Shown: positions 18,671 through 26,729 of the stretch, piece by piece
Layout of the letters: each line of letters begins with the position of its first letter
Numbering within the stretch: the stretch's first letter is position 1
From: Paracidovorax wautersii
GTDB taxonomy: Bacteria > Pseudomonadota > Gammaproteobacteria > Burkholderiales > Burkholderiaceae_C
Assembly (NCBI RefSeq): GCF_031453675.1
Contig: NZ_JAVIZX010000001.1
Span: 744,001 to 808,000 of the forward strand
Reading direction: 5' to 3'
DNA: 64,000 bases
Translations under genes and position numbers: made by a program
Notes under the pieces: model-generated
What the model was told of the DNA's origin: nothing
Seen by the model: only the letters and a program-made list of their open reading frames with translations
Database searches by the model: none

Positions 18671-19900
18671 TCAGAACCGCTCGTTCGGCCCCAAGTAGCG
18701 CCACTGCCCCGCCGGCAGGTTGCCCAGCACCACGCCGCCGATGCGGATGCGCTTGAGGCCCACCACCTTCAGGCCGACCAGCTCGCACATGCGGCGGATC
18801 TGGCGCTTCTTGCCCTCCGTCAGCACGAAGCGCAGCTGCTCGGGGTTCTGCCACTCCACCTTGGCGGGCTTGAGCGCCTGGCCGTCCAGCGACAGGCCGT
18901 GGCACAGCCGCGCCAGCTGCTCGCGCGGGAAGGCGGCCTGCACGTCGGTGACCACATCGCCGTACTGCACGCGCACCAGGTATTCCTTGTCCACCGACGA
19001 ATCCTCGCCGATCAGGTGGCGCGCCACGCGGCCGTCCTGCGTGAGCACCAGCAGGCCGACGGAATCGATGTCGAGCCGGCCGCACGGCGCCAGGCCGCGC
19101 AGCTGCGGCGGCGAGAAGCGGTTGCGGCTCGGGTCCTCGCGCCAGTGCGTGCGCGGGTTGATCAGCGCCACGGCGGGCGTGTGGCCGTCCTCCGCCTGGC
19201 CGCTCACATAGCCCATGGGCTTGTGCAGCAGGATGGTGACCTTCTGCTCCTGGAAGCCCTGCGCCACGCGCTCCACCTCGATGCGGTCGGTGGGCATGAC
19301 CTGCAGCCCCATGGGCGCGACCACGCCGTTGACCTTGACCCATCCCTGGGCGATCCAGTCGTCCGCCTCGCGGCGCGAACACAGGCCCAGGTCGGCCATG
19401 CGCTTGTTCAGGCGCAGCGTGTCGCCGACCGCCACCGGGGCCGCGGCCCTCGACGGCGCGCCCGGGGCCACGCGCGCCCGCGCCGGGGCACCACCGGCCG
19501 CGGGGCGTGCGGCCCCGCCCTGCCCCGCCGGCCGCGCGGGCGCACCCGGGGCGGCGGGCCGGCCGAAGCCGCCCGGCGCGGCGGGTCGCGCGGAGCCTCC
19601 TGGCGCAGCGGAACGCGGTCCATTCGAAGGCGCCGCGGAGCGCGGTGAACTGGAAGGCACTGCGGAGCGCGGCGAACCAGGCGGGACCGCGGAGCGCGGT
19701 CCGGGCCGCGCGCCCGGCTGGGCCCGTGCCGGCGCGCGCGCGGGCGCCGGTGCCGGGGTGGCGCCCCGGCGCACCGGGGGCTGGACGGGCGCCGAGCCTT
19801 CGGGGCGGCGCAGCGTGGCGCGCGCCGGCTGGGAGGCGTCGGCCGGCGTAGGGGCAGCGGAGGGGGCGGAAGCGGGAGGGCGGGACGGCGTATCGGGCAT
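18671..19900 (-). CDS. 23S rRNA pseudouridine synthase, RluF-like, with long repeat N-terminus
   Basis: This 409-residue protein of the RsuA/RluB/RluE/RluF family converts a specific uridine in rRNA to pseudouridine. Residues 1-160 are an Ala/Pro/Arg-rich tail. An S4 RNA-binding domain follows (about 162-220, LRLNKRMADLGLCSRREAD). The catalytic domain holds GRLD with catalytic Asp277 (CGRLDIDSVGLLVLTQDG) and the family motifs YLV and GKKRQIRRMCE. The KRQIRRM and GLKVVGLKRIRIG region fits the RluF branch. Family members usually have about 240-300 residues; the extra length is the tail, with eight 9-residue repeats. The ATG at 19900 is the first that includes the tail. A shorter start is possible, but none with a ribosome site is evident. 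Confidence 0.85.
   Translation of the reverse strand: MPDTPSRPPASAPSAAPTPADASQPARATLRRPEGSAPVQPPVRRGATPAPAPARAPARAQPGARPGPRSAVPPGSPRSAVPSSSPRSAAPSNGPRSAAPGGSARPAAPGGFGRPAAPGAPARPAGQGGAARPAAGGAPARARVAPGAPSRAAAPVAVGDTLRLNKRMADLGLCSRREADDWIAQGWVKVNGVVAPMGLQVMPTDRIEVERVAQGFQEQKVTILLHKPMGYVSGQAEDGHTPAVALINPRTHWREDPSRNRFSPPQLRGLAPCGRLDIDSVGLLVLTQDGRVARHLIGEDSSVDKEYLVRVQYGDVVTDVQAAFPREQLARLCHGLSLDGQALKPAKVEWQNPEQLRFVLTEGKKRQIRRMCELVGLKVVGLKRIRIGGVVLGNLPAGQWRYLGPNERF
19487..19702 (-). repeat. 27-bp tandem repeat coding for a 9-residue Ala/Pro/Arg unit
   Basis: Eight consecutive 27-bp units code for residues about 67-138 of the pseudouridine synthase: GPRSAVPPG, SPRSAVPSS, SPRSAAPSN, GPRSAAPGG, SARPAAPGG, FGRPAAPGA, PARPAGQGG, AARPAAGGA. 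The first four DNA units are nearly identical at their CGCGGAGCGCGG core, and the later ones have diverged. Confidence 0.8.
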
Positions 19901-19905
19901 GGGCC

Positions 19906-22260
19906 CTATTGTCTCGCGCCCGCAGCGACGCCGCCGTCGTGCCAGGCCAGGAACGCCTCCACCGGCAGCGGCTTGCTGATGTAGTAGCCCTGCGCGTCGT
20001 CGCAGCTCAGCGCCTGCAGCCGCTCCAGGATGGGGGCCGTCTCCACCCCCTCGGCCACCACGGTGAGGCCGAGGTTGTGGGCCAGGTCGATGGTGGAGCG
20101 CACGATCTGCGCATCGCCGTCGTCGGTGGCCATGCCCATCACGAACGACTTGTCGATCTTGAGTTCGTCCACCGGCAGCCGCTTGAGGTAGCCGAGCGAC
20201 GAGTAGCCGGTGCCGAAGTCGTCGATGGACAGCTTGAAGCCCTGCTCGGACAGGCGGTTGAGCATGGCCTCGGCACGCTGCGGGTCGTCCATGATCGCGC
20301 TCTCGGTGATCTCCAGGCAGAACTGCGACGCACCGATGCCATGGCGCTCCAGCAACGCGCCCAGCTTGTGGCTCAGCTCCGGGTCCAGCAGGTCGCGCGT
20401 GGACAGGTTGACCGAGATGCGCAGCCCCAGGCTCCGCACGCGCGGATCGGCCAGCAGGGCCGCCGCCTGCCCGAAGATCCACAGCGTGAGCTGGCGCACG
20501 AAGCCCGTCTGCTCGGCGAACGGAATGAACAGCATCGGCGGCACCAGGCCGCGCTCGGGGTGCTGCCAGCGCACCAGCGCCTCGGCGGCGGTGCCCGGCT
20601 GGCCGTTGAGCGATACCTTGGGCTGCAGGTACAGGCGCAGTTCATCGCGGTCGATGGCGCGGCGCAGCTCGGTCAGCAGCGACAGCGTCTCCGGGCTGGT
20701 CGAGTCCAGCGAGGCGTCGTACTGCTGCGCGCCGCTGAGCCGGCGCTTGGCCGCGTACATGGCGATCTCGGCGTGGCTGAGCAGCGTGTCGGCATCGGCA
20801 GCGGGACCGGGCCAGCAGGCGAAGCCGATGCCGGCGCTCAGGTCGATGGTCTGGTCGTCGAAGGCCAGCGGCGTCTCGAAGGCGTGGGCAATGCGCTGCG
20901 CCATCTCCCGCGCGGCTGCCGCATCGGCCTGCGGCATCAGCATGGCGAACTCGTTCCCGCCCAGGCGCGCCACCACGTCCTGCGGCGAGCGCGCCTGCTG
21001 GCGGATGCGCTCGGCCACGGCCCGCAGCAGCCGGTCGCCCATGGCATAGCCCAGTACTTCGTTCACATGCTTGAAGCGGTCCAGGTCGAGCGTCAATACC
21101 GCGAGCGGCGCAGCGGCGCTGCCGTCCTCTCCGGCGGCGATGGCCTGCATGAGCGCCCGGCGGAAGCGCTCCCGGTTGGGCAGGCCGGTGAGGCGGTCGG
21201 TGTCGGCCAGGTGCTGGATCTCCGCCTGCTGGCTGGCGATGTCGATGCGCATGCGGTCGAACGAGCGCGCCAGCGTGCCGATCTCGTCCTTGCGCCGGGT
21301 GTGGCCCATGGGCACGGCGTAGTCACCGCGCGACAGGCCGCGCGTGGCCTCGATCAGCGAGCGCAGCGGCACCGCCAGGCGCAGCGCCATGGCCCCGGTG
21401 CCCAGGGCGAACAGCAGCACGCCGCCCAGCGTGATCGCGCCCAGCAGCACCTGCAGCCGGCGGTACGGGGCCAGCACCTGGTCGACGGACCGCAGGATGA
21501 GCGTCTGCACGTCGCCACCGACGCTGGGCAGGGGCACCGGGCGCGCCAGCAGCGTGCCGTCCCGCGTCGCCAACTCCGCCACGGGACCGCGTTCGCGCAG
21601 CACGTCCATGGCCTGCGCGGGCAGCGTGCTTACCGGCACCGTGGTGCCGCCCTGCGCCCCCGTGACCAGGACCGCCACGTCCACCGACAGCAGCTGCTTC
21701 ATTTCATCGGCCAGCGCCTGGCTCACCGGAAAGCCCATCAGCACCCAGCCGATCACCACCGGCGCGCGCAAAGGCACCAGCACGAACTGGTACGGCCGCC
21801 CGTCCATCACCACGATCTGGCTGCCCTGGAACTGCTGCGACAAGGCCGGGATCACCTCGGTGAGCACCGACCCGTAGCGGTCGGACCCCTGGCCCAGGCT
21901 GACCGAGACCAGGTGCATGCGCGTGTCGAGCAAGGCCGTCACCGACGCACCGATCCGCTGGCCGTGGTTCTCCAGCACCGACTGGATGGTCTCCACCTCG
22001 CCAGAATTGACGGCCGAACGGAAGCCGTAGTCCGCCGCCAGCAGGGTGGCGCTTTGCTGCAGCCGCTCGGCGTTCTCCTCCACCAGCCGGCGCCACACGT
22101 TCTCGTCCAGGTCCAGCGCCTGCGCCACCTGGCTGCGGGCGTTCTGCTCGATGGAGGCCCGCACCACGGTGAAGCCCGCCACCTGCACGACCAGCAGCAG
22201 CAGGAGCGACAGCCCCACCAGCCGCACGATCAGGCTGCTGCGCAGCCGGGCCTGCTTCAC
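19906..22260 (-). CDS. Membrane cyclic-di-GMP protein: periplasmic sensor, HAMP, degenerate GGDEF, EAL
   Basis: This 784-residue protein starts at GTG 22260, which overlaps the stop of the upstream cupredoxin gene by 4 bp (GTGA). It has a transmembrane helix (about 11-31), a periplasmic sensor region (about 35-285), a second helix (about 290-312) and HAMP. The GGDEF domain reads GGNEF at residues 434-438, so the catalytic Asp is replaced by Asn and cyclase activity is doubtful. The EAL domain looks intact: EAL at 560, then NLSTRDL, EITES, DDFGTGYSSL, KIDKSFV, EGVET and QGYYISKPL. The protein probably acts as a cyclic-di-GMP phosphodiesterase, with the GGNEF domain perhaps as a GTP-binding regulator. 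Confidence 0.9.
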   Translation of the reverse strand: MKQARLRSSLIVRLVGLSLLLLLVVQVAGFTVVRASIEQNARSQVAQALDLDENVWRRLVEENAERLQQSATLLAADYGFRSAVNSGEVETIQSVLENHGQRIGASVTALLDTRMHLVSVSLGQGSDRYGSVLTEVIPALSQQFQGSQIVVMDGRPYQFVLVPLRAPVVIGWVLMGFPVSQALADEMKQLLSVDVAVLVTGAQGGTTVPVSTLPAQAMDVLRERGPVAELATRDGTLLARPVPLPSVGGDVQTLILRSVDQVLAPYRRLQVLLGAITLGGVLLFALGTGAMALRLAVPLRSLIEATRGLSRGDYAVPMGHTRRKDEIGTLARSFDRMRIDIASQQAEIQHLADTDRLTGLPNRERFRRALMQAIAAGEDGSAAAPLAVLTLDLDRFKHVNEVLGYAMGDRLLRAVAERIRQQARSPQDVVARLGGNEFAMLMPQADAAAAREMAQRIAHAFETPLAFDDQTIDLSAGIGFACWPGPAADADTLLSHAEIAMYAAKRRLSGAQQYDASLDSTSPETLSLLTELRRAIDRDELRLYLQPKVSLNGQPGTAAEALVRWQHPERGLVPPMLFIPFAEQTGFVRQLTLWIFGQAAALLADPRVRSLGLRISVNLSTRDLLDPELSHKLGALLERHGIGASQFCLEITESAIMDDPQRAEAMLNRLSEQGFKLSIDDFGTGYSSLGYLKRLPVDELKIDKSFVMGMATDDGDAQIVRSTIDLAHNLGLTVVAEGVETAPILERLQALSCDDAQGYYISKPLPVEAFLAWHDGGVAAGARQ

Positions 22261-22898
22261 GGCGCCGCCCCCTGCAGCTTGACCACCAGCGGCGCAGCGG
22301 CCGTGGCGGCCTCGGTCACGGTGATCGCCTGGTCGTGCGGCGCCGCGCCGACCGGCAGGCCGGCATGCCACACGCGCAGGCGGTATGCGCCGGGCGGCAC
22401 CTTGTCCAGCCGGGCGACCGGCGCGGCCGCACTGGTCTGGGCGTAGAACGGCGTGTCGACCACCAGCAGCCAAGCCACCATCTGGTCATGGATGTTGCAG
22501 CCCAGCACCACCACGCCGGGCTGGTCGAACAGCACGGGGTTGGCGGGTGTGCCCGCGTACAGCTTGAGCTCGAACTTCTTGGCCGGAGAGAACGAGTACA
22601 CGTGGTGCCGCACGGTGTCGTGGTTGGGAAAGCGCACCTCGGTGCCGACCGGGATCACCATCACGTCGGGCACGAACTGGCGCTTCTGCTGCACCATCTC
22701 CACGCCCTGGGCCGGGCGGACCAGCTTGCGCGCCTCGGCCGACTCCAGGAACACGATGGCGCCTGCCAGCGGCTTGCCGCTGCCGTCCTGAACTGCCACC
22801 TGCACGGTGGCTCCGATCGCATGCGCCGCCGCACCCGCGAGCAGCAGTGCCCCCACGGCCTGCGCCCACCGCCGCCATCCGCCCGAACCACGATGCAT
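22257..22898 (-). CDS. Periplasmic cupredoxin-like (methylamine utilisation MauL-like) protein
   Basis: This 213-residue protein has a signal peptide (residues 1-29, hydrophobic ALLLAGAAAHA). A cupredoxin-like fold follows. Putative copper ligands are visible: His98/His99 (DTVRHHVYSFS), Cys134, His137 and Met140 (VVVLGCNIHDQM). That is a complete type-1 copper set. Proteins of this layout are often called methylamine utilisation proteins, though no methylamine genes are near. A C-terminal domain of about 50 residues (VPPGAYRLRVWHAGLPVG) resembles a carboxypeptidase-regulatory-like beta fold. Its stop overlaps the start of the GGNEF/EAL gene, so it may be the ligand- or copper-binding partner of that sensor. 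The start at 22898 follows a G-rich ribosome site. Confidence 0.8.
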   Translation of the reverse strand: MHRGSGGWRRWAQAVGALLLAGAAAHAIGATVQVAVQDGSGKPLAGAIVFLESAEARKLVRPAQGVEMVQQKRQFVPDVMVIPVGTEVRFPNHDTVRHHVYSFSPAKKFELKLYAGTPANPVLFDQPGVVVLGCNIHDQMVAWLLVVDTPFYAQTSAAAPVARLDKVPPGAYRLRVWHAGLPVGAAPHDQAITVTEAATAAAPLVVKLQGAAP

Positions 22899-23219
22899 GA
22901 CGCCCCCAAAATGTAACAACGCCCGTCGCGTGCCGCAGGCTCCGCAGCAGGTTGCACCAAAACCAGCCGCGAATCAACTGCTATTGATAATGTAGCTAAC
23001 TGTGCATGCACCATGAGCGCCACGATGTCCACATGGAAAGCACTGTCATACGCCACCGGCGCGAAGGGGCTTACCATCCGCCCCGCGCGCTCGCCTGCCG
23101 CTTTGTAACAGGAGCGGAGAGCCTGCGTGCCTGCGGCCCTGTCGATGGCCGGGTACGCAGGCACTGTTTTTGCTGCGCTCATTCTGCTTTCCCGCGTACT
23201 GCTTCCCAAGGATTCCACC
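22899..23219. other. 321-bp divergent intergenic region
   Basis: The region separates the cupredoxin gene from the divergent chemoreceptor gene. A short AT-rich stretch at about 22980-23000 (GCTATTGATAATGTAGCTAA) could hold a promoter or a worn fragment of the family 1 repeat. I see no gene or other clear signal. Confidence 0.4.
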
Positions 23220-24902
23220 ATGTCGTTCGTCGCCCGTTTCAGGTCCCTGTCCATTTCATGGAGGCTCGGGCTGGGCTTTGGCGGCATGCTGCTGCTGGTG
23301 ATCGCCGTAGCCGGCGTCGGCCAGCTGTCGGTCGCGCAGATGCAGGGCCAGCTGCGGGAGATGACGGGCCCCAGCGCCACCAAGATGCGGCTGGTCAACA
23401 GCATGCTGGAGAGCACCAGCGCGCTGGGCCTGCAGAGCCGATCGGCCGCCATGCTCAACGAGGTCGACCCTAAGAGCGCCGCCGAACAGACCGCTGCCGT
23501 GGGACGGTCGATGGAGCAGTACACCCGCCAGCAGGCCGAACTGCAAAAACTGCTGGGCGACAGCGCACACGCCAGCGCCGCCGAGCGCCAGCTGTTCGCC
23601 GAGATCCAGGCCCTGGCGCAGCAGGCCCGCCCCGAGCTGGATTCCGCCATCAAGGCCACCAACGATGGCGACACCGTCAGCGCCACGCTGGGCCTGATGA
23701 CGCGGCTGGCGCCCGTCGAGGCGAAGTGGCGCGCCAAGCTGGCCGAGATGATCGAGCTGCAGAACACGGAGAACGCCGAGGCCGTGGCAGCCGCCGAGCA
23801 GACGCAGGGCCGGGCCCGCCTGGTCAGCGGCGCGCTGGTGGCGCTGGGACTGGCCCTGGGCGCCCTGATCGCCTGGCGCACCACGCGCAGCATCACCGCG
23901 CCCATCGGCCGCGCCGTGGTGGTGGCCGAGCGCATCGCCCGGGGCGACCTCACCTCGCAGGTGGAGGTGCGCATCCACGACGAAACGGGCCGCCTGCTGG
24001 AAGCCGTGGCCGCCATGCAGGAGCGGCTGCGCGCCCTGGTGGGCGAGATCGGCGCGGCGGCGGACTCGATCCTGCTGGCCAGCTCCGAGGTGGCCTCGGG
24101 CAACCTCGACCTGAGCCAGCGCACCGAGAGCACGTCGCGCAGCCTGCAGGAGGCCGCCTCCGCGCTGGGCGACGTGACGCAGACGGTGGGCCAGAGCGCC
24201 GATGCCTCTCGCCAGGCCAACCACATGACGGCGACGGCCTCCGACGCCGCCACGCGCGGCGGCGCCGTGGTCTCGCAGGTGGTGCAGACCATGGACACCA
24301 TCAGCGCCAGCTCGCGCAAGATCGCCGACATCATCAGCGTCATCGACGGCATCGCCTTCCAGACCAACATCCTGGCGCTCAATGCGGCCGTGGAAGCGGC
24401 CCGCGCCGGCGAGCAGGGCCGTGGCTTCGCCGTGGTGGCGGGCGAGGTGCGCAGCCTGGCCGGCCGCAGTGCCGAGGCCGCGCGCGAGATCAAGGCCCTG
24501 ATCCTGGCCAGCGCCACCCATGTGCAGGAGGGCAGCGCGCAGGTGAACCACGCCGGCGCCACCATCCAGGAGCTGGTGCAGTCGGTGCGCCGCGTCTCGG
24601 ACATCATGGGCGAGATCACCGCCGCCGCGCAGGAGCAGAGCGAACGCATCGGCCTGGTGAGCCAGTCCATGGGCACGCTGGAGAACATGACGCAGCAGAA
24701 CGCGGCGCTGGTGGAACAGAGCTCGGCCGCCGCCGACAGCCTCAAGGAGCAGGCCGCGCGCCTGACGCGCGTGGTGGGCAACTTCCGCCTCACGCGCGAA
24801 GCCGCCGGCGCCCGCGACTGGGAACCGGCCGACGCCACGCCGGCACCACCCGCCACGCCCGCCCTGGGCCGGGCGCCCCAGCGGCCCGCTCTGGCACGCT
24901 GA
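23220..24902 (+). CDS. Methyl-accepting chemotaxis protein
   Basis: This 560-residue transmembrane chemoreceptor has a first helix (about residues 14-35), a four-helix-bundle-type periplasmic domain (about 36-195, [19 protein letters not shown]) and a second helix (about 198-218). HAMP and a cytoplasmic signalling domain follow. The highly conserved hairpin tip [30 protein letters not shown], written here as its family-invariant motif from [10 protein letters not shown] to GFAVVA, is present. The C-terminus ([10 protein letters not shown]) is Pro-rich and has no CheR/CheB-binding pentapeptide, unlike the receptor at 45738. The ligand is unknown. It is divergent from the cupredoxin/EAL pair. 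ATG 23220 follows a weak AGGA ribosome site. Confidence 0.92.
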   Translation: MSFVARFRSLSISWRLGLGFGGMLLLVIAVAGVGQLSVAQMQGQLREMTGPSATKMRLVNSMLESTSALGLQSRSAAMLNEVDPKSAAEQTAAVGRSMEQYTRQQAELQKLLGDSAHASAAERQLFAEIQALAQQARPELDSAIKATNDGDTVSATLGLMTRLAPVEAKWRAKLAEMIELQNTENAEAVAAAEQTQGRARLVSGALVALGLALGALIAWRTTRSITAPIGRAVVVAERIARGDLTSQVEVRIHDETGRLLEAVAAMQERLRALVGEIGAAADSILLASSEVASGNLDLSQRTESTSRSLQEAASALGDVTQTVGQSADASRQANHMTATASDAATRGGAVVSQVVQTMDTISASSRKIADIISVIDGIAFQTNILALNAAVEAARAGEQGRGFAVVAGEVRSLAGRSAEAAREIKALILASATHVQEGSAQVNHAGATIQELVQSVRRVSDIMGEITAAAQEQSERIGLVSQSMGTLENMTQQNAALVEQSSAAADSLKEQAARLTRVVGNFRLTREAAGARDWEPADATPAPPATPALGRAPQRPALAR

Positions 24903-24906
24903 ACGC

Positions 24907-24938
24907 CCTGCGGCGCCCCCCTGGACGGGCGCCGCAGG
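24907..24938. terminator. Hairpin between convergent chemoreceptor and Crp/Fnr genes
   Basis: CCTGCGGCGCCC (24907-24918) and GGGCGCCGCAGG (24927-24938) form a perfect 12-bp stem with an 8-nt loop, just after the chemoreceptor stop. No T-run is present. Its location between convergent genes suggests bidirectional termination. Confidence 0.5.
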
Positions 24939-24967
24939 CCCAGCGGTTCAGGCCCGGTCCGGCCGGT

Positions 24968-25735
24968 TCACGCAGCGGCCGCCGCGGCCGCCCCATCGGC
25001 CGAAGCGTCCCGCCGGCTCCCGCGGGTGACGAAGCCGCCGCTGCGCAGCGCCTCCAGGTCCAGCACGCGCAGCCCGCCGTACTCCACGCGGATGGCGCCC
25101 TGCGCCTCCAGTGCGGCCAGCGCCTCGTTCACGCGCTGGCGCGACAGGCCCACCAGGTACGCCAGCTCCTGCTGGGTGATGCGCAGCACCTCGCCCAGCC
25201 CCGGGTAGAGCACCGGGTTGAACAAGGCGGCCAGGCTGCGCGCCACGCGCACGTCCGGGTTGGCCATGCGGTCGATCTCGCGCGCGGCGATGAACTGCCC
25301 CAGCCGCTCGTTGAGCTGGTTCATCACGAAGCGGTTGAAGCCGATGGAATGGTCCAGCAGCCAGTGGAAGGTGTCGATCGGCAGGCCCGCCACCACGCTC
25401 CTGCGCAGCGCCTGGATGTTGTAGCGGTAGGGCTCGCGCTTGACGGCCGTGCCCTCGCCGAACCAGCCGCCCGGCGGGATGCCGGCAAAGGTCATGGTCT
25501 GGCCCTGCTCGTTGTCGGTGCTCATCTTGAGCAGCCCCTCGACCACGCCGAACCAGTAGGTCACGGGTCGGCCGATGCGGCAGACGTAATCGCCGGCCAG
25601 CGCATCGCCCACCAGCAGCGCCTCGACGGCGCAGGCGCGCTCGGCCGGCAGCAGCGACGCCAGCCACGGAATGCCGTCCAGCTCCCGCTCCGAGGGCGGC
25701 CGCCGGCGCTGGTGAAGGGATGCGTCCTGGTTCAT
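24968..25735 (-). CDS. Crp/Fnr-family transcriptional regulator
   Basis: This 255-residue protein has a cyclic-nucleotide-binding-like domain (about residues 25-150). Its typical GGWFGEGTAVKREPYRYNIQAL segment includes the phosphate-binding-cassette position but lacks the exact RTA of cAMP-binding Crp. The winged-helix DNA-binding domain (about 165-235) has ITQQELAYLVGLSRQRVNEAL as helix-turn-helix. No N-terminal cysteine cluster for an Fe-S centre is present, so it is not an Fnr oxygen sensor. The effector is unknown. The C-terminus ends in a poly-Ala run. A dispersed repeat lies upstream. Confidence 0.88.
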   Translation of the reverse strand: MNQDASLHQRRRPPSERELDGIPWLASLLPAERACAVEALLVGDALAGDYVCRIGRPVTYWFGVVEGLLKMSTDNEQGQTMTFAGIPPGGWFGEGTAVKREPYRYNIQALRRSVVAGLPIDTFHWLLDHSIGFNRFVMNQLNERLGQFIAAREIDRMANPDVRVARSLAALFNPVLYPGLGEVLRITQQELAYLVGLSRQRVNEALAALEAQGAIRVEYGGLRVLDLEALRSGGFVTRGSRRDASADGAAAAAAA

Positions 25736-25843
25736 GCGCGGAGCATGGCGCAGGAGAGCGCGCCTGCGGCACCGGGATTACCACGATGGCCAGCCCGTTC
25801 GCGGCGGCCGAGGACACCGGCCGCGGCGCGCCCCAAAGCAGAA

Positions 25844-25903
25844 CTATCAAATTAATAGCTGGTGGCGCTTATATCCATTGGGCTGGGCGGCATATTTGCC
25901 CAT
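25844..25903. repeat. Dispersed repeat, family 1, between Crp/Fnr and gspB genes
   Basis: AACTATCAAATTAATAGCTG, then GTGGCGCTTATATCCA, matches the first half of the family core. The second half is diverged (GGCATATTTGCCCA). It lies after the gspB stop and before the Crp/Fnr gene start. Confidence 0.55.
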
Positions 25904-25916
25904 ACCACCCGCGCCA

Positions 25917-26726
25917 TCAGCGCGACGGCATGCCGTAGCGATAGCCCTGGAACGACCAGACCGTGCGTTCGGGTTCGATGCGCTCCAGCCGCAGCCCGGG
26001 CGCGGCCTGGTCGCCCTCGTGCAGCACCTGGCCGTTGACGATGGCCATGCGGTAGCCCGCGTTGCTGGAATAGGTCACGCCGGCGATCTGCAGGTTGGGC
26101 AACTGCGCGCGCACGGCCTGGGGCAGGTCGTCCTGCGCGAACACGGTGCCCGTCACGCGGGCCGCGGGCGCAGCCCGTTCGGGGGTGGCAGCGGGACCGT
26201 TCCCTGCAGCGGCGGGCCGCCCGGCGTCTTCCGCCCGCGCGCGCTCGGCCGGCGCGGCGGGCTGCGCGCGCGGAGCGGGCGCGGCCGCGGGCACGGGGGC
26301 CTGGCGGAGCGGCGGGGCGGGCGGTCGCTCGGCTTTCACCGGCGCAGGGGCCGGCGCCGGCGGCACCGCCGTGGCAGTGCGCGTGGACGGCTGCGTACCC
26401 GTGCCCGTGGTCGCTGGTACTCCCGTCGTTGCGGGTGCGGGTGCCGGTGCCGTTTCGGCCACCGGGGCTGGGGCCGACGGCGGCGCCGCCAGCACCACCC
26501 GCTCGCCCGCCGGTGCCGCGGCAGGCCGCTGCAGCCACCAGCCGGCGCCGGCCGCCGCCGCGGCCAGCAGCGCCAGGGCGGCGACGAGCGCCGTGCGGCG
26601 CCCGCCCGCGGCATTGGGCGGCAACGGGCCATCGGGCACGGGCGCGGGTTGGGAGTGCAGCCCGGGCACGGCGCCGCGGCTGCGTTCGGTTTCCGCGCGG
26701 CGCAGCGCGTCGAGGATGTAGGACAT
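25917..26726 (-). CDS. gspB: General secretion pathway protein B-like (GspB/ExeB)
   Basis: This 269-residue protein starts with the family signature MSYILDALRRAETERSRG. A transmembrane helix (about residues 48-66), a long Ala/Pro-rich periplasmic linker and a C-terminal GspB domain follow (LPNLQIAGVTYSSNAGYRMAIVNGQVLHEGD, named here by its ends LPNLQIAGVTYS and VLHEGD). GspB/ExeB works with the ATPase ExeA to place the type II secretion secretin through the peptidoglycan. It is 3 bp downstream of the exeA-like gene, so the two form an operon. No other type II secretion genes are in the window. Confidence 0.88.
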   Translation of the reverse strand: MSYILDALRRAETERSRGAVPGLHSQPAPVPDGPLPPNAAGGRRTALVAALALLAAAAAGAGWWLQRPAAAPAGERVVLAAPPSAPAPVAETAPAPAPATTGVPATTGTGTQPSTRTATAVPPAPAPAPVKAERPPAPPLRQAPVPAAAPAPRAQPAAPAERARAEDAGRPAAAGNGPAATPERAAPAARVTGTVFAQDDLPQAVRAQLPNLQIAGVTYSSNAGYRMAIVNGQVLHEGDQAAPGLRLERIEPERTVWSFQGYRYGMPSR

Positions 26727-26729
26727 GGA

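Noticed and set aside
19487-19702. CRISPR-like array from the 27-bp units
   Set aside because: The units are contiguous, in frame and coding, with no spacers; no CRISPR array was seen anywhere in the window.
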